Notes: generated by a model not told the origin, from the letters alone. 64,000 nt of DNA from Cupriavidus basilensis (GCF_029335485.1 NZ_JARJLM010000559.1:1-64000); one strand, 5' to 3'; positions 44,528 through 62,018 are shown, numbered from the stretch's first letter. A program made the numbers and translations.

Positions 44528-45420
44528 TCAGATGGCCGGTCCGGCCCATTCCCACGCATCGGTTTGCGCGAGCAGTGCCGAACTCAGGCGGTAGTTCATT
44601 TCATGGCTGGGGCGCAGGGCCGTCACCCGTGCCAGCAAGGGCGCGCCCAGCAGGGCCAGGTCGCCGATCAGGTCCAGTGCGCGGTGGCGCACGAACTCCT
44701 CCGGCAGGCGCATGCCGCCGAGCACCGAGCCGCCGACGATGGTTGCCGTGCACGATGGCCGCGCGCCGCGCAGGACCGGCCTGCCGCGCAGGTAGCCGTA
44801 AGCGATCGTGGGGATCGCCCATTTCAGGCGGCCGTACGAGCGCGAGGGCGCGATTTCGCTGGTGAAGCGCGCCGGGTTGATCTCGCCTTGCCAGGACAGC
44901 ACGCCGAAGCCTTTGAGATCGTTGGTGACATGCAGCTCATAGCGCCCGGCCGGCTCGATGACCAGCTGGCGCATCTCGCCGTCGGCAACCGCAAGGCGGC
45001 GCAGCACGCGGATAAAGCGCTTGGGTGCAGGCAGGGCAGCGCGGCCGCAGGCTTCCATGGCCCTGACCCAGGGCAAGGCGCTGCCATCGAGAATCGGCAC
45101 TTCCTCGGCATCGAGCTCCACCGTGGCATGGTCGATCTCGCAGGCCAGCAGCGCAGCCAGCAGGTGCTCCACGGTGCGCACGCGCAGGCCATTGTCCGCC
45201 TGCAGCGCCGTGCATAGCGGCTGCGCCAGCCGCAGCCCGGGCGAGGCCGGCAGCCTGGCCAGGGTGCGGCCATCCCGCACGCGCACGAAGACGATGCCAT
45301 GGCCGGCGCCGGCCGGCCGGATCCGCACATTGACACGGCGCCCGGTGTGCAGGCCGTGGCCCGTCATCACCAGGTCTTGCGCCAGTGTTCCCTGGTTTGC
45401 CTGCCAGCCCGGTGCGCCGT

Positions 45421-45424
<4 letters not shown>
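44528..45424 (-). CDS. wcbS: LpxC-like deacetylase (paralogue), WcbS-like
   Basis: A 298-residue protein of the UDP-3-O-acyl-GlcNAc deacetylase family. Residues aligning with the E. coli catalytic set are all present: Glu86-His87 in TVEHLLAALL (E78/H79), His247 and Asp251 in RHRALDLIGDLALLG (H238/D242) and His274 in RPSHEMNYRL (H265). The housekeeping lpxC is expected in the division cluster, so this is a second copy. Its place between PKS and oxoamine synthase points to deacylation of a PKS-derived amino lipid. ATG at 45424 overlaps the PKS stop by ATGA. A longer open frame into the PKS gene is a shadow. Confidence 0.87.
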
Positions 45425-53016
<7,592 letters not shown>

Positions 53017-53064
53017 CTTCCTCTGACTCGGCCCTGCTGTTCTAAACTTCAGCTTCTTTGTTCT

Positions 53065-54576
53065 TCATCCAGGCATGCCGGCATGCACCGGCTGCCCGAT
53101 CGTATCGAGTAAATCCCGCCCCAGATCGGCGACATCCATATCCTTGTGCAGCGATGCCGGGCAACCGTCATTGCGCCAGATAAAGTAATCGCTGCGGGTT
53201 TGCATGCCGCCCAGCTTGCCGAATACATGCGGCAGGGCAGGCACGTGGTCGCCATAGAAACAAAGGATGGCTTTGCGTTGGCGTTTCGCCAGGTAATCCG
53301 TCAGCCGGCCGATCATGGCGTCGGCATTGGCCAGGTGGCGCAGATAAGCGGTCAGGTCGTCCCACGGCGCGCCGTCGCCCAGCGTGTGGTAGCGGGCGCT
53401 TTCGCCGGCCTCCACCCGCTCGAGGTGGAGCGGGCCGTGGTTTTCCATCGTCATTGCCATGACGAACGCCGGCTCGTCGCCGGCGGATTCCAGTTCATCG
53501 ATGATCGCGTCCGCCACGGCGGCATCCGCCACATAAGGCCCGGCGCGTGGCGCCGCCGCGAAATGCCGGATATCCAGGAACCGCTCGAAATGCATCAGCG
53601 GGAACACCCGCTCGCGTCCAAAGAAATCCGCGAAATATGGGTGAATCGCCAACGTGCGGTAGGCGGCGCGCCGGAACCATCCCGCCAGCGAGGCGCAGGG
53701 ACGGCGGATAAAGGCATAGGGGTAAAAGCGCGCATAGCCCAGCGCCGCCTCGGGCAGGCCGGACAGCAGGGCGAACTCCGTGCGCATGGTATTGGCGCCC
53801 CACGCCGGCACCCGCAGCTCGCCGTGCTGGCAAGCGGCGCGGCGGGCAGCGTCGAAGTTTGCCAGGATCGCCGGGTTCACCGCCGAACCCAGGCGGCGGG
53901 CATCGAAGAACGACTCGCTCTGGATCACGATCACGTCCGGCCGCACGGCCGGCGCCGCGGTCCGCGAGAACGGCCCAGCCATCAGCGCGGCCCGCAGGCC
54001 GTGCGCGGTGCGGGGCCGCAAGCCGTTCAGCAGATAGGCCACGAACACCGTGATAAAGCCATGGCACAGCTGGTCCTCGCCCGGCGCAAGGGTAAGCGGC
54101 AAGCGCGCGGCGAGCAGGACGGCAACGACCAGCGCGCCGCCCCCGCAGGCCGCCAGCGTTTCATACGGTACGGCCGAAAGCCGCTCGCAGGCAAGGAATG
54201 CCCCTGCGAACAGCGCCGCCCCGACGGCGATGGCCAGCACCTGGACCACGCTGAGGAAGGGCAGGTACAGGCGAGGGTGGCGGAACAACTGGCCGAACAG
54301 GCTCAGGTCGGTGAAAACGAAAGGCTCCCGCAAGGACGCATATTTAGCATTGTTGACAATTGCCATCAACGCGGCCAGCGCGAATGCCACGAGCGCGGCA
54401 AATGCCGGGCGAGCCGAGACCGCCAGCATCAGCGTGAACGTCACCGCCGATGCCAGGGCATGGATGGCCAGCGCCCCGGCCGAGCGCCGCCACGGCGCGC
54501 GCGGCCGGGGCAGGGCGATAGCGTCCGGCAGGAAGGAAGCGGCAAGCGCTATAAGGAACAGGAGCAAAGGCGGCAT
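53065..54576 (-). CDS. wcbQ: LtaS/sulfatase-type membrane phosphotransferase, WcbQ/RkpI-like
   Basis: A 503-residue protein with about five N-terminal helices (to residue ~190) and an extracytoplasmic alkaline phosphatase-fold domain. Metal and nucleophile sites: QSESFFD (Glu221), GANTMRTEFALLSG (Thr263 aligns with the LtaS nucleophile), MENHGPLH and FYGDHVPALPHVFG. The family moves phosphoglycerol or phosphoethanolamine, or hydrolyses sulfate esters. In this operon it would modify the capsule lipid or glycan in the periplasm. It lies 48 nt upstream of the PKS gene and 6 nt after the SDR gene. Confidence 0.85.
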   Translation of the reverse strand: MPPLLLFLIALAASFLPDAIALPRPRAPWRRSAGALAIHALASAVTFTLMLAVSARPAFAALVAFALAALMAIVNNAKYASLREPFVFTDLSLFGQLFRHPRLYLPFLSVVQVLAIAVGAALFAGAFLACERLSAVPYETLAACGGGALVVAVLLAARLPLTLAPGEDQLCHGFITVFVAYLLNGLRPRTAHGLRAALMAGPFSRTAAPAVRPDVIVIQSESFFDARRLGSAVNPAILANFDAARRAACQHGELRVPAWGANTMRTEFALLSGLPEAALGYARFYPYAFIRRPCASLAGWFRRAAYRTLAIHPYFADFFGRERVFPLMHFERFLDIRHFAAAPRAGPYVADAAVADAIIDELESAGDEPAFVMAMTMENHGPLHLERVEAGESARYHTLGDGAPWDDLTAYLRHLANADAMIGRLTDYLAKRQRKAILCFYGDHVPALPHVFGKLGGMQTRSDYFIWRNDGCPASLHKDMDVADLGRDLLDTIGQPVHAGMPG

Positions 54577-54582
54577 GCCGGG

Positions 54583-55368
54583 CTAGTGCTCCTCCCTCGG
54601 TAGATAAGAAAGTCGGTCCAGGATCGAATCGGCAAGGCGCGCCGGCAGCAGCGGAAGCAAGCCCATGCCGAAGGCCAGCAAGCCGGGGAAAGCAATCTCC
54701 GCCTTGTTCGCAGCCAGCTTTGCACGGATATGGCGCGCCGCCTTGTCCGCCGACCACAGGAACGGCTTGTCGCCCGGAAAGACATCGCTCATCGCGGTCT
54801 TCACAAAGCCCGGGAACACCAGCGACAGATCGACCCCGTCGCGCGCCAGCAGCGGGCGAACCGATTCCCCGTACGCCTTGATCGCGGACTTGCTGGCGCA
54901 ATAAGCCGGGGAAATAGCCATGCCGCGGATGGCCGCAAGGGAACTGATCAAGGCCACCTGGCCGTGCCGGCGTGCGCGCATGCGCCCTATGATAGGCAAA
55001 ACCGTGTGCATCGCACCGTAAAAATTTGTGTCGAAGACCTCGCGCGTGCGGGCCAGGTCCTCCCAATCGCGCGCCGACGACAGGGTGCTGGCCACGCCGG
55101 CGTTGGCGATCAGCAGGTCGATGGGGTGGTTGTCGTCGAAGGCGTGGAGCCAGTCGGCCATGGCGATGGGGTCGCGGACGTCGAGTTCGGCGCTGATGAC
55201 TTCCGCTCCGGCTTGCCGGCATTGCCGGACGCAGGCTTCCAGCCTGCCGGCGTTGCGGCCGACCAGGCCGAGCGTGACGCCGGGCGCCGCGTAGGCGGTG
55301 GCCAGTGCCTGGCCAATACCTGCGCTGGCGCCGGTGATGACGATGTTGCGCGGTGTGCCTTCAGACAT
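54583..55368 (-). CDS. wcbP: Short-chain dehydrogenase/reductase, WcbP/RkpH-like
   Basis: A 261-residue classical SDR: NIVITGASAGIGQAL (TGxxxGIG), ANAGVAS (Asn-Ala-Gly), ISSLAAIRG (Ser) and AYCASKSAIKAYGESVR (Tyr156, Lys160). C-terminal hydrophobic FGMGLLPLLPARLADSILD suggests membrane association, as in 3-ketosphinganine reductases. Next to an oxoamine synthase the simplest role is reduction of the amino-ketone to an amino alcohol; this is inference. ATG at 55368 overlaps the KpsS-like gene by 8 nt. Confidence 0.87.
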   Translation of the reverse strand: MSEGTPRNIVITGASAGIGQALATAYAAPGVTLGLVGRNAGRLEACVRQCRQAGAEVISAELDVRDPIAMADWLHAFDDNHPIDLLIANAGVASTLSSARDWEDLARTREVFDTNFYGAMHTVLPIIGRMRARRHGQVALISSLAAIRGMAISPAYCASKSAIKAYGESVRPLLARDGVDLSLVFPGFVKTAMSDVFPGDKPFLWSADKAARHIRAKLAANKAEIAFPGLLAFGMGLLPLLPARLADSILDRLSYLPREEH

Positions 55369-56569
55369 GTGGCGCGGCCTCGAGTCGTTTGACCACGCCG
55401 GCTGTGGCCATGGCTATGCCGGTGCGTGTGTAGAAATCGCCATTTATCTGGGTGTGGTGCAACACGTAATTCAGGAAGGCTTGGTACAAGGCCATGTCCG
55501 GCCCTTCCGCCTCCCGCCAGAAACTGTCGAGTTCTCCCTGCCAGGTCATGCCTGGCATGTCATAGATCGCCGTGCCCAGGGTGATCAGCGGGCGACGATG
55601 ATGCAGGGCTGACAGTCCCACGGTGCTGTTGACTACCACCACGCCGCGGGCATGGTCCAGCAGCGTCGGCAGGTGGCCGGCATCAATGAACTCGAGGCGG
55701 TCTGCCATGCCCAAGGCTTGTGCCAGTTGGCGGGAGTAGTGGCGATACTCAATCAGGCCAGTGTCAAGCGGATGATTCTTGATAACCAGCGTTGCATCGG
55801 CCGGTGCATGGGCTGCGAAGGAGCCCATTACCTGCTCGATGGCCTGCCGGATGCTCTCGAACGGCGAGTGCACCTGGATCTGGGAGTCCGAATTCAACTG
55901 CAGCGGAAACACGTAGAACGGCCGTGGCGAGCGCAGCAACCGTTCGGTGACCTGCTCTGCCTCAAGCCGGTGCCGGCGCTGCAACAGCAGGCGGCTGGCA
56001 AGGCCCGCATACTCCCGGAAGCCGTTGTGTGGGCGATGGCTGCGGTAATGCGGGAAGTGGCGGGCATGGACGGTATTGGCGGCCCGATAGCGGATATCGT
56101 GCCACGCGCGCTCGTAGAGGTTATAGCCGGTGTTCTGCCCGGGTGGGCTGGCCGGCGTCACGCCGCGATGCCCAAGGTACCAGTCCGGATCGCGCGGGAG
56201 CCGGGAGCGGCCATTGACGCCATGTTCCTCCAGGGTGAGCCAGTGAGGCCGGACGTAGCCTTCTTCGAAGACATGGATACGGGCGCCCAGTTGATCGGCT
56301 GCCTTGTATACAGCCTGATGAACCTCCCGGCAATCCCCGAAAAGCAGTAGATCGCTAAAATTGCCAGATTTGATGGTGTGCGAATACCAGTCTGGCAGCG
56401 CCCGTAATGTGTCAGAAAAATTACAGGCGTCCTCTGCGCCGGCGTAAGCGAGGTCGCCGCCGCAGAAATTCACTCGCTGGACCCGGTGCCCACGCTCACG
56501 CAAGGCGGCCGACAACTGACGAAAGAAGGGAGATGCCGTGCCTTGCAGGGCTAGAAAGGAACGTCGCAT
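55361..56569 (-). CDS. wcbO: Capsule polysaccharide modification/export protein, KpsS-like (WcbO/RkpJ)
   Basis: A 402-residue cytosolic protein of the KpsS/KpsC capsule family. MRRSFLALQGTASPFFRQLS and GHRVQRVNFCGGD open it, then VHVFEEGYVRPHWLTLE-type IHVFEEGYVRPHW, VFPLQLNSDSQI, VIKNHPLDTG and VVVVNSTVGLSALHHRRP. KpsS adds Kdo to the lipid terminus in E. coli group 2 capsules. ATG at 56569 is favoured by family N-termini; a TTG at 56656 would add 29 residues. It heads the minus-strand operon and diverges from the transport operon. No KpsC partner is in the window. Confidence 0.9.
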   Translation of the reverse strand: MRRSFLALQGTASPFFRQLSAALRERGHRVQRVNFCGGDLAYAGAEDACNFSDTLRALPDWYSHTIKSGNFSDLLLFGDCREVHQAVYKAADQLGARIHVFEEGYVRPHWLTLEEHGVNGRSRLPRDPDWYLGHRGVTPASPPGQNTGYNLYERAWHDIRYRAANTVHARHFPHYRSHRPHNGFREYAGLASRLLLQRRHRLEAEQVTERLLRSPRPFYVFPLQLNSDSQIQVHSPFESIRQAIEQVMGSFAAHAPADATLVIKNHPLDTGLIEYRHYSRQLAQALGMADRLEFIDAGHLPTLLDHARGVVVVNSTVGLSALHHRRPLITLGTAIYDMPGMTWQGELDSFWREAEGPDMALYQAFLNYVLHHTQINGDFYTRTGIAMATAGVVKRLEAAPHV

Positions 56570-56932
56570 CAAGTAGCGTGGGAAGGCGGGTTGGCAAGGT
56601 ACTGGCCATGCGGCCGGATCTGTCAAATCTGGCGAGATTGCTGTGCCAATGTCCAAGGATATCTGGAGAAGGGTGGAAGGATACCGCAGCAGTTTGGGTT
56701 TTGTAAGGAACTGCTTACGGGCTGTTGCAAGCGGGATGCACCTCAGGCGCTTCCGATAGCCTCGTCACAGGGCAGCCGCTATAATCAGCAGCCTTAAACT
56801 GGTCTATGGCCGGCCAGGCGATTGCTGTTGCGGTGCTATGTTGGCAAACACAGGCGAAAAATGCCCTTATTTCTTCAGATTGCCCGGCACTGAAGGCAAT
56901 TTCAGGCCCGGAGAGCGAGAATTCGCCGCGCA
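56570..56932 (+). promoter_or_regulatory. Divergent capsule promoter region
   Basis: This 363-bp spacer separates the KpsS-like operon (minus) from the transporter operon (plus). A perfect TATAAT at 56780-56785 lies about 150 bp upstream of the transport operon, though no good -35 is found at 16-18 nt. A small ATTGCC/GGCAAT hairpin sits at about 56879-56900. No gene is recognisable in the region. A long 5' leader would be expected for the plus-strand operon. Confidence 0.4.
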
Positions 56933-58117
56933 TTGCCGGGTCGCATAGCTTTGGAAGATACGTTGGATACGGTATTCAAGAACGACGCGGCGCCGCAGGC
57001 GACCGGAAGCAAGAGCGGTGTGTGGCAGCGCCTGAAGCGCCTTAATCGGCTTTTTCTTGGCACTGTCGTGGTGCCAACCGTCCTCGCGACAGTCTATTTC
57101 GGCGTGATTGCGTCCGATATCTACGTCTCCGAATCGCGTTTTGTGGTGCGCAGCCCGCAGCGTCAGAGCCAGACCAGCACCCTTGGGGCCCTACTGCAAG
57201 GCACCGGCTTCTCGCGCGCGCAGGACGATACCTACTCGGTCATTGATTATATTGAATCGCGCGATGCATTGGGCGAACTGAATAGAGATAGCTACATCCT
57301 GGATGCCTATGGCAACCACGGCGACTTCTTGAGCCGCTTCCTGCGGAAGTTTGATGACAGTTTTGAGGCGTTGTGGAAATACTATATTAAGCATGTAGTA
57401 ACGGTGGAGTACGATTCCACCTCGTCCATCACTACGCTGCAAGTGCGTTCGTTCACCTCCCAGGACGCGACCAAAATTAACGAATCGCTGCTGGAATTGA
57501 GCGAGCGGTTGATTAATCGCATGAACGAGCGTGCTGCCAAGGATATGGTCCAGTTTGCGCGCAGTGAAGTGGATGCCGCAGCAGCAAAGGCAAAAGATGC
57601 GGCTACCGCGCTGGCGGCGTACCGTAAGTCGAACACAGTGTTTGATCCGGATAGGCAATCCGCCCTGCAACTGCAACAAGTCACGGCTTTGCAAACGCAG
57701 CTCTTCAATGCGCAGACGCAGTTGATGCAGTTGCAGGCCATCGCGCCGCAAAATCCCCAGGTTTCAACGCTCAAGACAAATATCGCTGCGCTGGAAGGCC
57801 AGATTAAAGAGGCGTCGGGCGGCGTGACCGGCGGCAAGGGTTCGCTGTCGGAAAAGGCGGCTGCCTATACACGCCTGCAGCTTGACTCGCAGTTTGCGGA
57901 CAGGCAACTGGCATCGACGATGACCGCGCTGGAGAACGCGCGAGCCGAAGCGCAGCGCAAGCAGCTATATCTGGAGCGGCTGGTACAGCCGAACGCGCCG
58001 GATGTGGCGATTGAGCCGAGACGCTTGAAGAGGATTCTCGAAGTCTTCGCGCTTGGAATGATCGTTTGGGGGGTGTTGAGCCTGCTGGTCGCTGGTGTTC
58101 GCGAGCATCACGACTAA
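56933..58117 (+). CDS. kpsE: Capsule export inner-membrane protein, KpsE/WcbD-like (PCP)
   Basis: A polysaccharide co-polymerase of ABC capsule systems. An N-terminal helix (LFLGTVVVPTVLATVYFGVI), VSESRFVVRSPQ, YSVIDYIESRDALGELN, long coiled-coil (residues ~195-350 rich in Ala/Gln) and a C-terminal helix (VFALGMIVWGVLSLLVAG) match KpsE/CtrB/WcbD. It links the transporter to the outer-membrane exporter. There is no ATG before the conserved part: TTG at 56933, 56951 or 56963 must serve, so the start is uncertain. KpsM starts 1 nt past the stop. Confidence 0.9.
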   Translation: MPGRIALEDTLDTVFKNDAAPQATGSKSGVWQRLKRLNRLFLGTVVVPTVLATVYFGVIASDIYVSESRFVVRSPQRQSQTSTLGALLQGTGFSRAQDDTYSVIDYIESRDALGELNRDSYILDAYGNHGDFLSRFLRKFDDSFEALWKYYIKHVVTVEYDSTSSITTLQVRSFTSQDATKINESLLELSERLINRMNERAAKDMVQFARSEVDAAAAKAKDAATALAAYRKSNTVFDPDRQSALQLQQVTALQTQLFNAQTQLMQLQAIAPQNPQVSTLKTNIAALEGQIKEASGGVTGGKGSLSEKAAAYTRLQLDSQFADRQLASTMTALENARAEAQRKQLYLERLVQPNAPDVAIEPRRLKRILEVFALGMIVWGVLSLLVAGVREHHD

Positions 58118-58118
58118 G

Positions 58119-58919
58119 ATGCGCGCAGTACATCACGAAACGCCGTTCCTTCGGTCGCTGCGGATTCAACTGCGCGTGGTTGGGGCGCTCTTGATGCGCG
58201 AAATAATCACTCGCTATGGACGCCACAACGTCGGCTTTCTGTGGATCTTCTTTGAGCCGATGATGTTCACGCTGGGCGTCACAGCCTTGTGGACGTTAAC
58301 AAAGGCGACGCATGGCTCCAACCTTCCGATTACGGCATTCGCTGTGACCGGGTATTCGTCGGTCTTGCTTTGGCGTAATTGCGCTAATCGGTGTGCGTTA
58401 GCAATTCAGCCAAATCTCAGCCTCTTATATCATCGGAATGTGAGGGTCATTGACCTTTTCTTTGCGCGACTTTTGCTGGAGATTTCCGGCGCTACGATTT
58501 CCGCAGTCTTCCTTACGACACTCTTCGTGGTTTTGGGATTGATGGAGATACCACAGAATTTGTCGTTGGTTATAGGCGGTTGGATCTTTCTCGCGTTATT
58601 TGGCTGCGGGTTGGGTCTTATAATAGGGGCGCTCAGTGAGCGCAGTGAGACAGCGGACAGAATCTGGCACACCATCGCTTACTTGCTGTTTCCTTTATCC
58701 GGAGCAGTGTTCATGGTCGATTGGCTACCGACTAGCGCTCAGAAGCTGATCTTGCTGCTGCCTATGGTTCACGGTGTGGAAATGCTCCGGGCTGGCTATT
58801 TCGGGGCGCTAGTGAAACCTCACTATGATGTCGAGTATATGGTAGTGGCAGATCTTGTTTTCTTGTTTGTTGGTCTATTCCTCGTTCGTGAGGCCGGCAA
58901 GCGGGTTGAGCCAGAATGA
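58119..58919 (+). CDS. kpsM: Capsule ABC transporter permease, KpsM/Wzm-like
   Basis: A 266-residue ABC-2 permease with six helices. N-terminal [24 protein letters not shown] and C-terminal [20 protein letters not shown] with a terminal basic [10 protein letters not shown] tail are characteristic of KpsM. With KpsT it exports the finished lipid-linked capsule across the inner membrane. ATG at 58119 follows the kpsE stop directly; an earlier in-frame GTG lies inside kpsE. G+C in the middle of the gene is lower than in its neighbours. Confidence 0.92.
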   Translation: MRAVHHETPFLRSLRIQLRVVGALLMREIITRYGRHNVGFLWIFFEPMMFTLGVTALWTLTKATHGSNLPITAFAVTGYSSVLLWRNCANRCALAIQPNLSLLYHRNVRVIDLFFARLLLEISGATISAVFLTTLFVVLGLMEIPQNLSLVIGGWIFLALFGCGLGLIIGALSERSETADRIWHTIAYLLFPLSGAVFMVDWLPTSAQKLILLLPMVHGVEMLRAGYFGALVKPHYDVEYMVVADLVFLFVGLFLVREAGKRVEPE

Positions 58920-59569
58920 TTCGACTACAGAACGTCTGCAAGGACTATCACACCCGCCAGGGCCGCCGCCGCGTGCTGGATGGCATCAATCTCCAGGTCG
59001 GTGCCGGTGAAAAAATCGGCATCCTCGGGCGCAATGGCGCGGGCAAGTCCACCATGATCCGGATGATCAGTGGGGCTGAGTTGCCGACTTCGGGCAAGAT
59101 TGTCCGAGCGATGAGCGTGTCGTGGCCGCTCGCTTTTGGCGGGGCGTTCCAGGGTAGCCTGACAGGCATGGACAATCTACGCTTCATCTGCCGTGTGTAT
59201 GGGGCGGACGCGAAAGCTGCAGAACCCTTCGTCCAGGAATTCTCCGAACTCGGCTATTACTTGCGCGAACCGGTCAAGAGCTATTCCGCAGGCATGCGCG
59301 CGCGCCTGGCTTTCGCTATCTCGATGGCAATCGAGTTCGATTGCTTCCTGATTGATGAGATTGTGGCCGTAGGCGACAGCCGCTTCCACGCCAAATGTCA
59401 CCAGGAACTGTTCGAGCATCGCCGCGACCGGTCACTGATTATTGTCAGCCACGACGCCGGATATATTCGCGAGCACTGCGACCGCGCAGCGGTCCTGGTT
59501 GAGGGCAAGCTGCACACGTTCGAGCAGATCGACGATGCCTACACGTTCTACCAGGAAAGCGTTAGCTAA
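58916..59569 (+). CDS. kpsT: Capsule ABC transporter ATPase, KpsT/Wzt-like
   Basis: A 217-residue ATPase. Walker A is [15 protein letters not shown] (Lys44), signature [14 protein letters not shown], Walker [12 protein letters not shown] and the H-loop VSHDAG. It lacks the C-terminal carbohydrate-binding domain of O-antigen Wzt proteins, which fits a group 2 capsule exporter recognising the shared lipid rather than the glycan end. ATGA overlap with kpsM. Confidence 0.94.
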   Translation: MIRLQNVCKDYHTRQGRRRVLDGINLQVGAGEKIGILGRNGAGKSTMIRMISGAELPTSGKIVRAMSVSWPLAFGGAFQGSLTGMDNLRFICRVYGADAKAAEPFVQEFSELGYYLREPVKSYSAGMRARLAFAISMAIEFDCFLIDEIVAVGDSRFHAKCHQELFEHRRDRSLIIVSHDAGYIREHCDRAAVLVEGKLHTFEQIDDAYTFYQESVS

Positions 59570-59610
59570 TGGAGCGACGACAGCGCTGGTGCTGATCGCC
59601 GCAACCGCAT

Positions 59611-60882
59611 ATGTATAGGAAGCTTAGAGCCGCGACGCTACAGTTTGCTGCGATCTGGGGGGCTGCGTGTTGGGCTGGGCTGGCGCGACGCGCAGTCGCG
59701 TCCATTCGGCCCGCGCGCGTCAGGCCAGGGGGGGCGCCTCGACAGTTGCTGGTCGACGTATCGATTATTGCCGCCCACGATGCAGGTACAGGCATACAGC
59801 GCGTGGTCCGATCCCTGCTGTTGGAACTGTTACGGGCACCACCGGAAGGCTTTGTGGTTCGCCCCGTGCGGGCCACCCGAAAGACGTCCTATCGTTATGC
59901 CAACGCTTACCTGTCCTCCCTTGACGCTAGCGTATCTGTTGGGGACGATACGCCTGTACGAGTCGGGCCGCATGACATCTTCCTCGGCTTGGACCTCAGT
60001 AGCCGCATTGCACCCAGCCGCCAGCGCGAGTTTCTCCAGTGGCGCGCCCAAGGCGTACGCTTTGCATTCGTGATCTATGATTTGCTGCCGGCGCTTCACC
60101 CAGAGTGGTTTACGCCCCGAGCGCGCAGGTCATTCCGTTACTGGCTGGGGACGGTGGCAACGTATGCCGATGCCCTGTGCTGCATATCCCGCTCGGTGGC
60201 GGACGAGGTCAGCACCTGGCTGTGGCAGCGCTGCGGAATTGCCGGCAGCGAGCTTGCTCCAGGCTGGTTTCACCTCGGCGCGGAGCTGCCCGTTATGCCG
60301 AACCCTACCGCAGACCTTGTGCCGCAGATCCGCGGGAGATCTTCACACTTCCTGCGTCAAAGCGTGCTGATGGTCGGCACGGTAGAACCCCGCAAAGGGC
60401 ACGCACAAGTACTCGACGCGTTTGAGCATTTGTGGGCACAAGGTCGTGATGTCACACTGGTCATCGCGGGGCGGGAAGGATGGAATGTCGCATCTCTTGC
60501 GGAACGTCTGCATGGCCATCCCGAGGCCGGTGGGCGCATGATCTGGCTCACGGCCGTCAGCGATGCGGAGCTGGCAGGGCTCTACGGCAATCTAGGCGGG
60601 TTGGTCATGGCTTCCGAAGCAGAAGGCTTTGGATTGCCGCTGGTGGAGGCCGCTCACTACGGCATGCCTATACTGGCGCGCGATCTGCCGGTGTTCCGGG
60701 AAGTGGCCGGACAGGACGCCACGTATTTTAGCGGTCGCACCAGCGTTGAGCTTGCCACGGAATTTGCTGCGTGGCTGGATCTGCTGAAGGCGGGGAGTGC
60801 TCCAGGCAGTGGCGCCTTGCGGCGATTGAGCTGGGCAGCAAGCGCTGACCAGCTCAAGATACTACTGGCCGCCATATCGTAA
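59611..60882 (+). CDS. Glycosyltransferase family 4
   Basis: A 423-residue GT4 enzyme of the WsaF/WcbB-like kind. QLLVDVSIIAAHDAGTGIQR opens the acceptor domain (TGIQR loop), FVIYDLLPALHPEWF in the middle, and VLMVGTVEPRKGHAQVLDAF and ASEAEGFGLPLVEAAHYGMP (E-x7-E) form the donor domain. It lies 41 nt after kpsT and is convergent with the next GT4 (15-nt gap). Likely a capsule polymer glycosyltransferase, with sugar unknown. Confidence 0.9.
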   Translation: MYRKLRAATLQFAAIWGAACWAGLARRAVASIRPARVRPGGAPRQLLVDVSIIAAHDAGTGIQRVVRSLLLELLRAPPEGFVVRPVRATRKTSYRYANAYLSSLDASVSVGDDTPVRVGPHDIFLGLDLSSRIAPSRQREFLQWRAQGVRFAFVIYDLLPALHPEWFTPRARRSFRYWLGTVATYADALCCISRSVADEVSTWLWQRCGIAGSELAPGWFHLGAELPVMPNPTADLVPQIRGRSSHFLRQSVLMVGTVEPRKGHAQVLDAFEHLWAQGRDVTLVIAGREGWNVASLAERLHGHPEAGGRMIWLTAVSDAELAGLYGNLGGLVMASEAEGFGLPLVEAAHYGMPILARDLPVFREVAGQDATYFSGRTSVELATEFAAWLDLLKAGSAPGSGALRRLSWAASADQLKILLAAIS

Positions 60883-60896
60883 TGCCAGGCGGAAAG

Positions 60897-62018
60897 TCAG
60901 GTGAAGCGCTTGCATAGCGCCAGTGTCTTGGCGGCACATTGCTGCCAGCTATGTGCCGCAGCAACTTGCAGTCCTCGCCTAATCGCATTGGCGCGCCAAC
61001 TCTCGTCAGTGAGGACTAACTCGATGCCGTCGCGCAACGCTTCGTGATGATCCGGTTCCACCAACCATGCCGCACCGCCCGCCACTTCCGGTAGTGATGA
61101 GCAATCCGACGTCAGTGTAGGTACGCCACTGGTGAGAGCCTCAAGCACCGGCAGGCCGAAGCCCTCGTACACCGAAGGGTAGAGGAAGGCGCGCGCACCA
61201 GCGTAGAGCAGTGGGAGAAGGGACTCCGGCACGAAGCCCAGGTAGTGGAGCCATCCCTCGCTTTGGCCAAGTGCAATCTGCGCCTGCAGGTTGTCGCTCA
61301 GCCAGCCCTTGCTGCCCGCCAGTACAAGTGGGTAACGACTACGCAATGCAGAGGGCAAGGCCATGTAGGCTTCGAGCAGGCGATCCACGCGCTTGCGTGG
61401 TTCCAACGTGGAGACGCACAGCGCGTACCCTCCTGGCGTGAGGCCGTGCTGGGCCAGTGCTGCCACAATCTCTCCAGGTGCGCGCGGTCCGAACTCGGCT
61501 GGCGCCCCGAGACCGATCGAGGTAACTTTTTCACGCGGCCAGCCGAAGTATTCCACCACTTCCGCACGAATTGCTTCGGAATCAGTGATCAAATGAGCGG
61601 CCCGCCTCAGTGTGGAAGCAAAGCCTTGTTCAAAATGCCGCAAGCGTTCGGCCGGATGGGTCTCAGGGTATTTGAAGACTGACAGGTCATGCACCGTGAC
61701 AATGCCGCCGTCCACCGCTTCCGGGAGGAAATAGTTCGGCGAATGAAATACATGACCTTCCATTTGGCGCCGCATATTCCAGCGGCGCCAAATGGCCGGC
61801 ATGCGCGGAAGCTGGCCGATACGCCGGCGCGGCTTTGCCGCGGAAATGGCGGGATGCAGCAGCGAGGCGGGGTTTTCCACCCAATGGCCAGCAAAGAAGA
61901 AACGCGGCCTGTCCAGGCCACTTTCCGGCATGGTGTAGTACCTTGCCAATTCCCATGTATAGCGACCGATGCCGGTCAATGGCGGCACAATCGCATCCAC
62001 CGCAAGAATCAACTTCAT
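60897..62018 (-). CDS. Glycosyltransferase family 4 (mannosyltransferase-like)
   Basis: A 373-residue GT4 enzyme. N-terminal LILAVDAIVPPLTGIGRYTW has the TGIGRY loop common to mannosyltransferases such as WbdB/WbpY-type enzymes. Later TVHDLSVFKYPETHP, LCVSTLEPRKRVDRLLEAYM and PSVYEGFGLPVLEALTSGVP (E-x7-E). The ATG at 62018 overlaps the stop of the truncated cysC by ATGA. Mannose specificity is suggested by the family look only. Confidence 0.9.
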   Translation of the reverse strand: MKLILAVDAIVPPLTGIGRYTWELARYYTMPESGLDRPRFFFAGHWVENPASLLHPAISAAKPRRRIGQLPRMPAIWRRWNMRRQMEGHVFHSPNYFLPEAVDGGIVTVHDLSVFKYPETHPAERLRHFEQGFASTLRRAAHLITDSEAIRAEVVEYFGWPREKVTSIGLGAPAEFGPRAPGEIVAALAQHGLTPGGYALCVSTLEPRKRVDRLLEAYMALPSALRSRYPLVLAGSKGWLSDNLQAQIALGQSEGWLHYLGFVPESLLPLLYAGARAFLYPSVYEGFGLPVLEALTSGVPTLTSDCSSLPEVAGGAAWLVEPDHHEALRDGIELVLTDESWRANAIRRGLQVAAAHSWQQCAAKTLALCKRFT

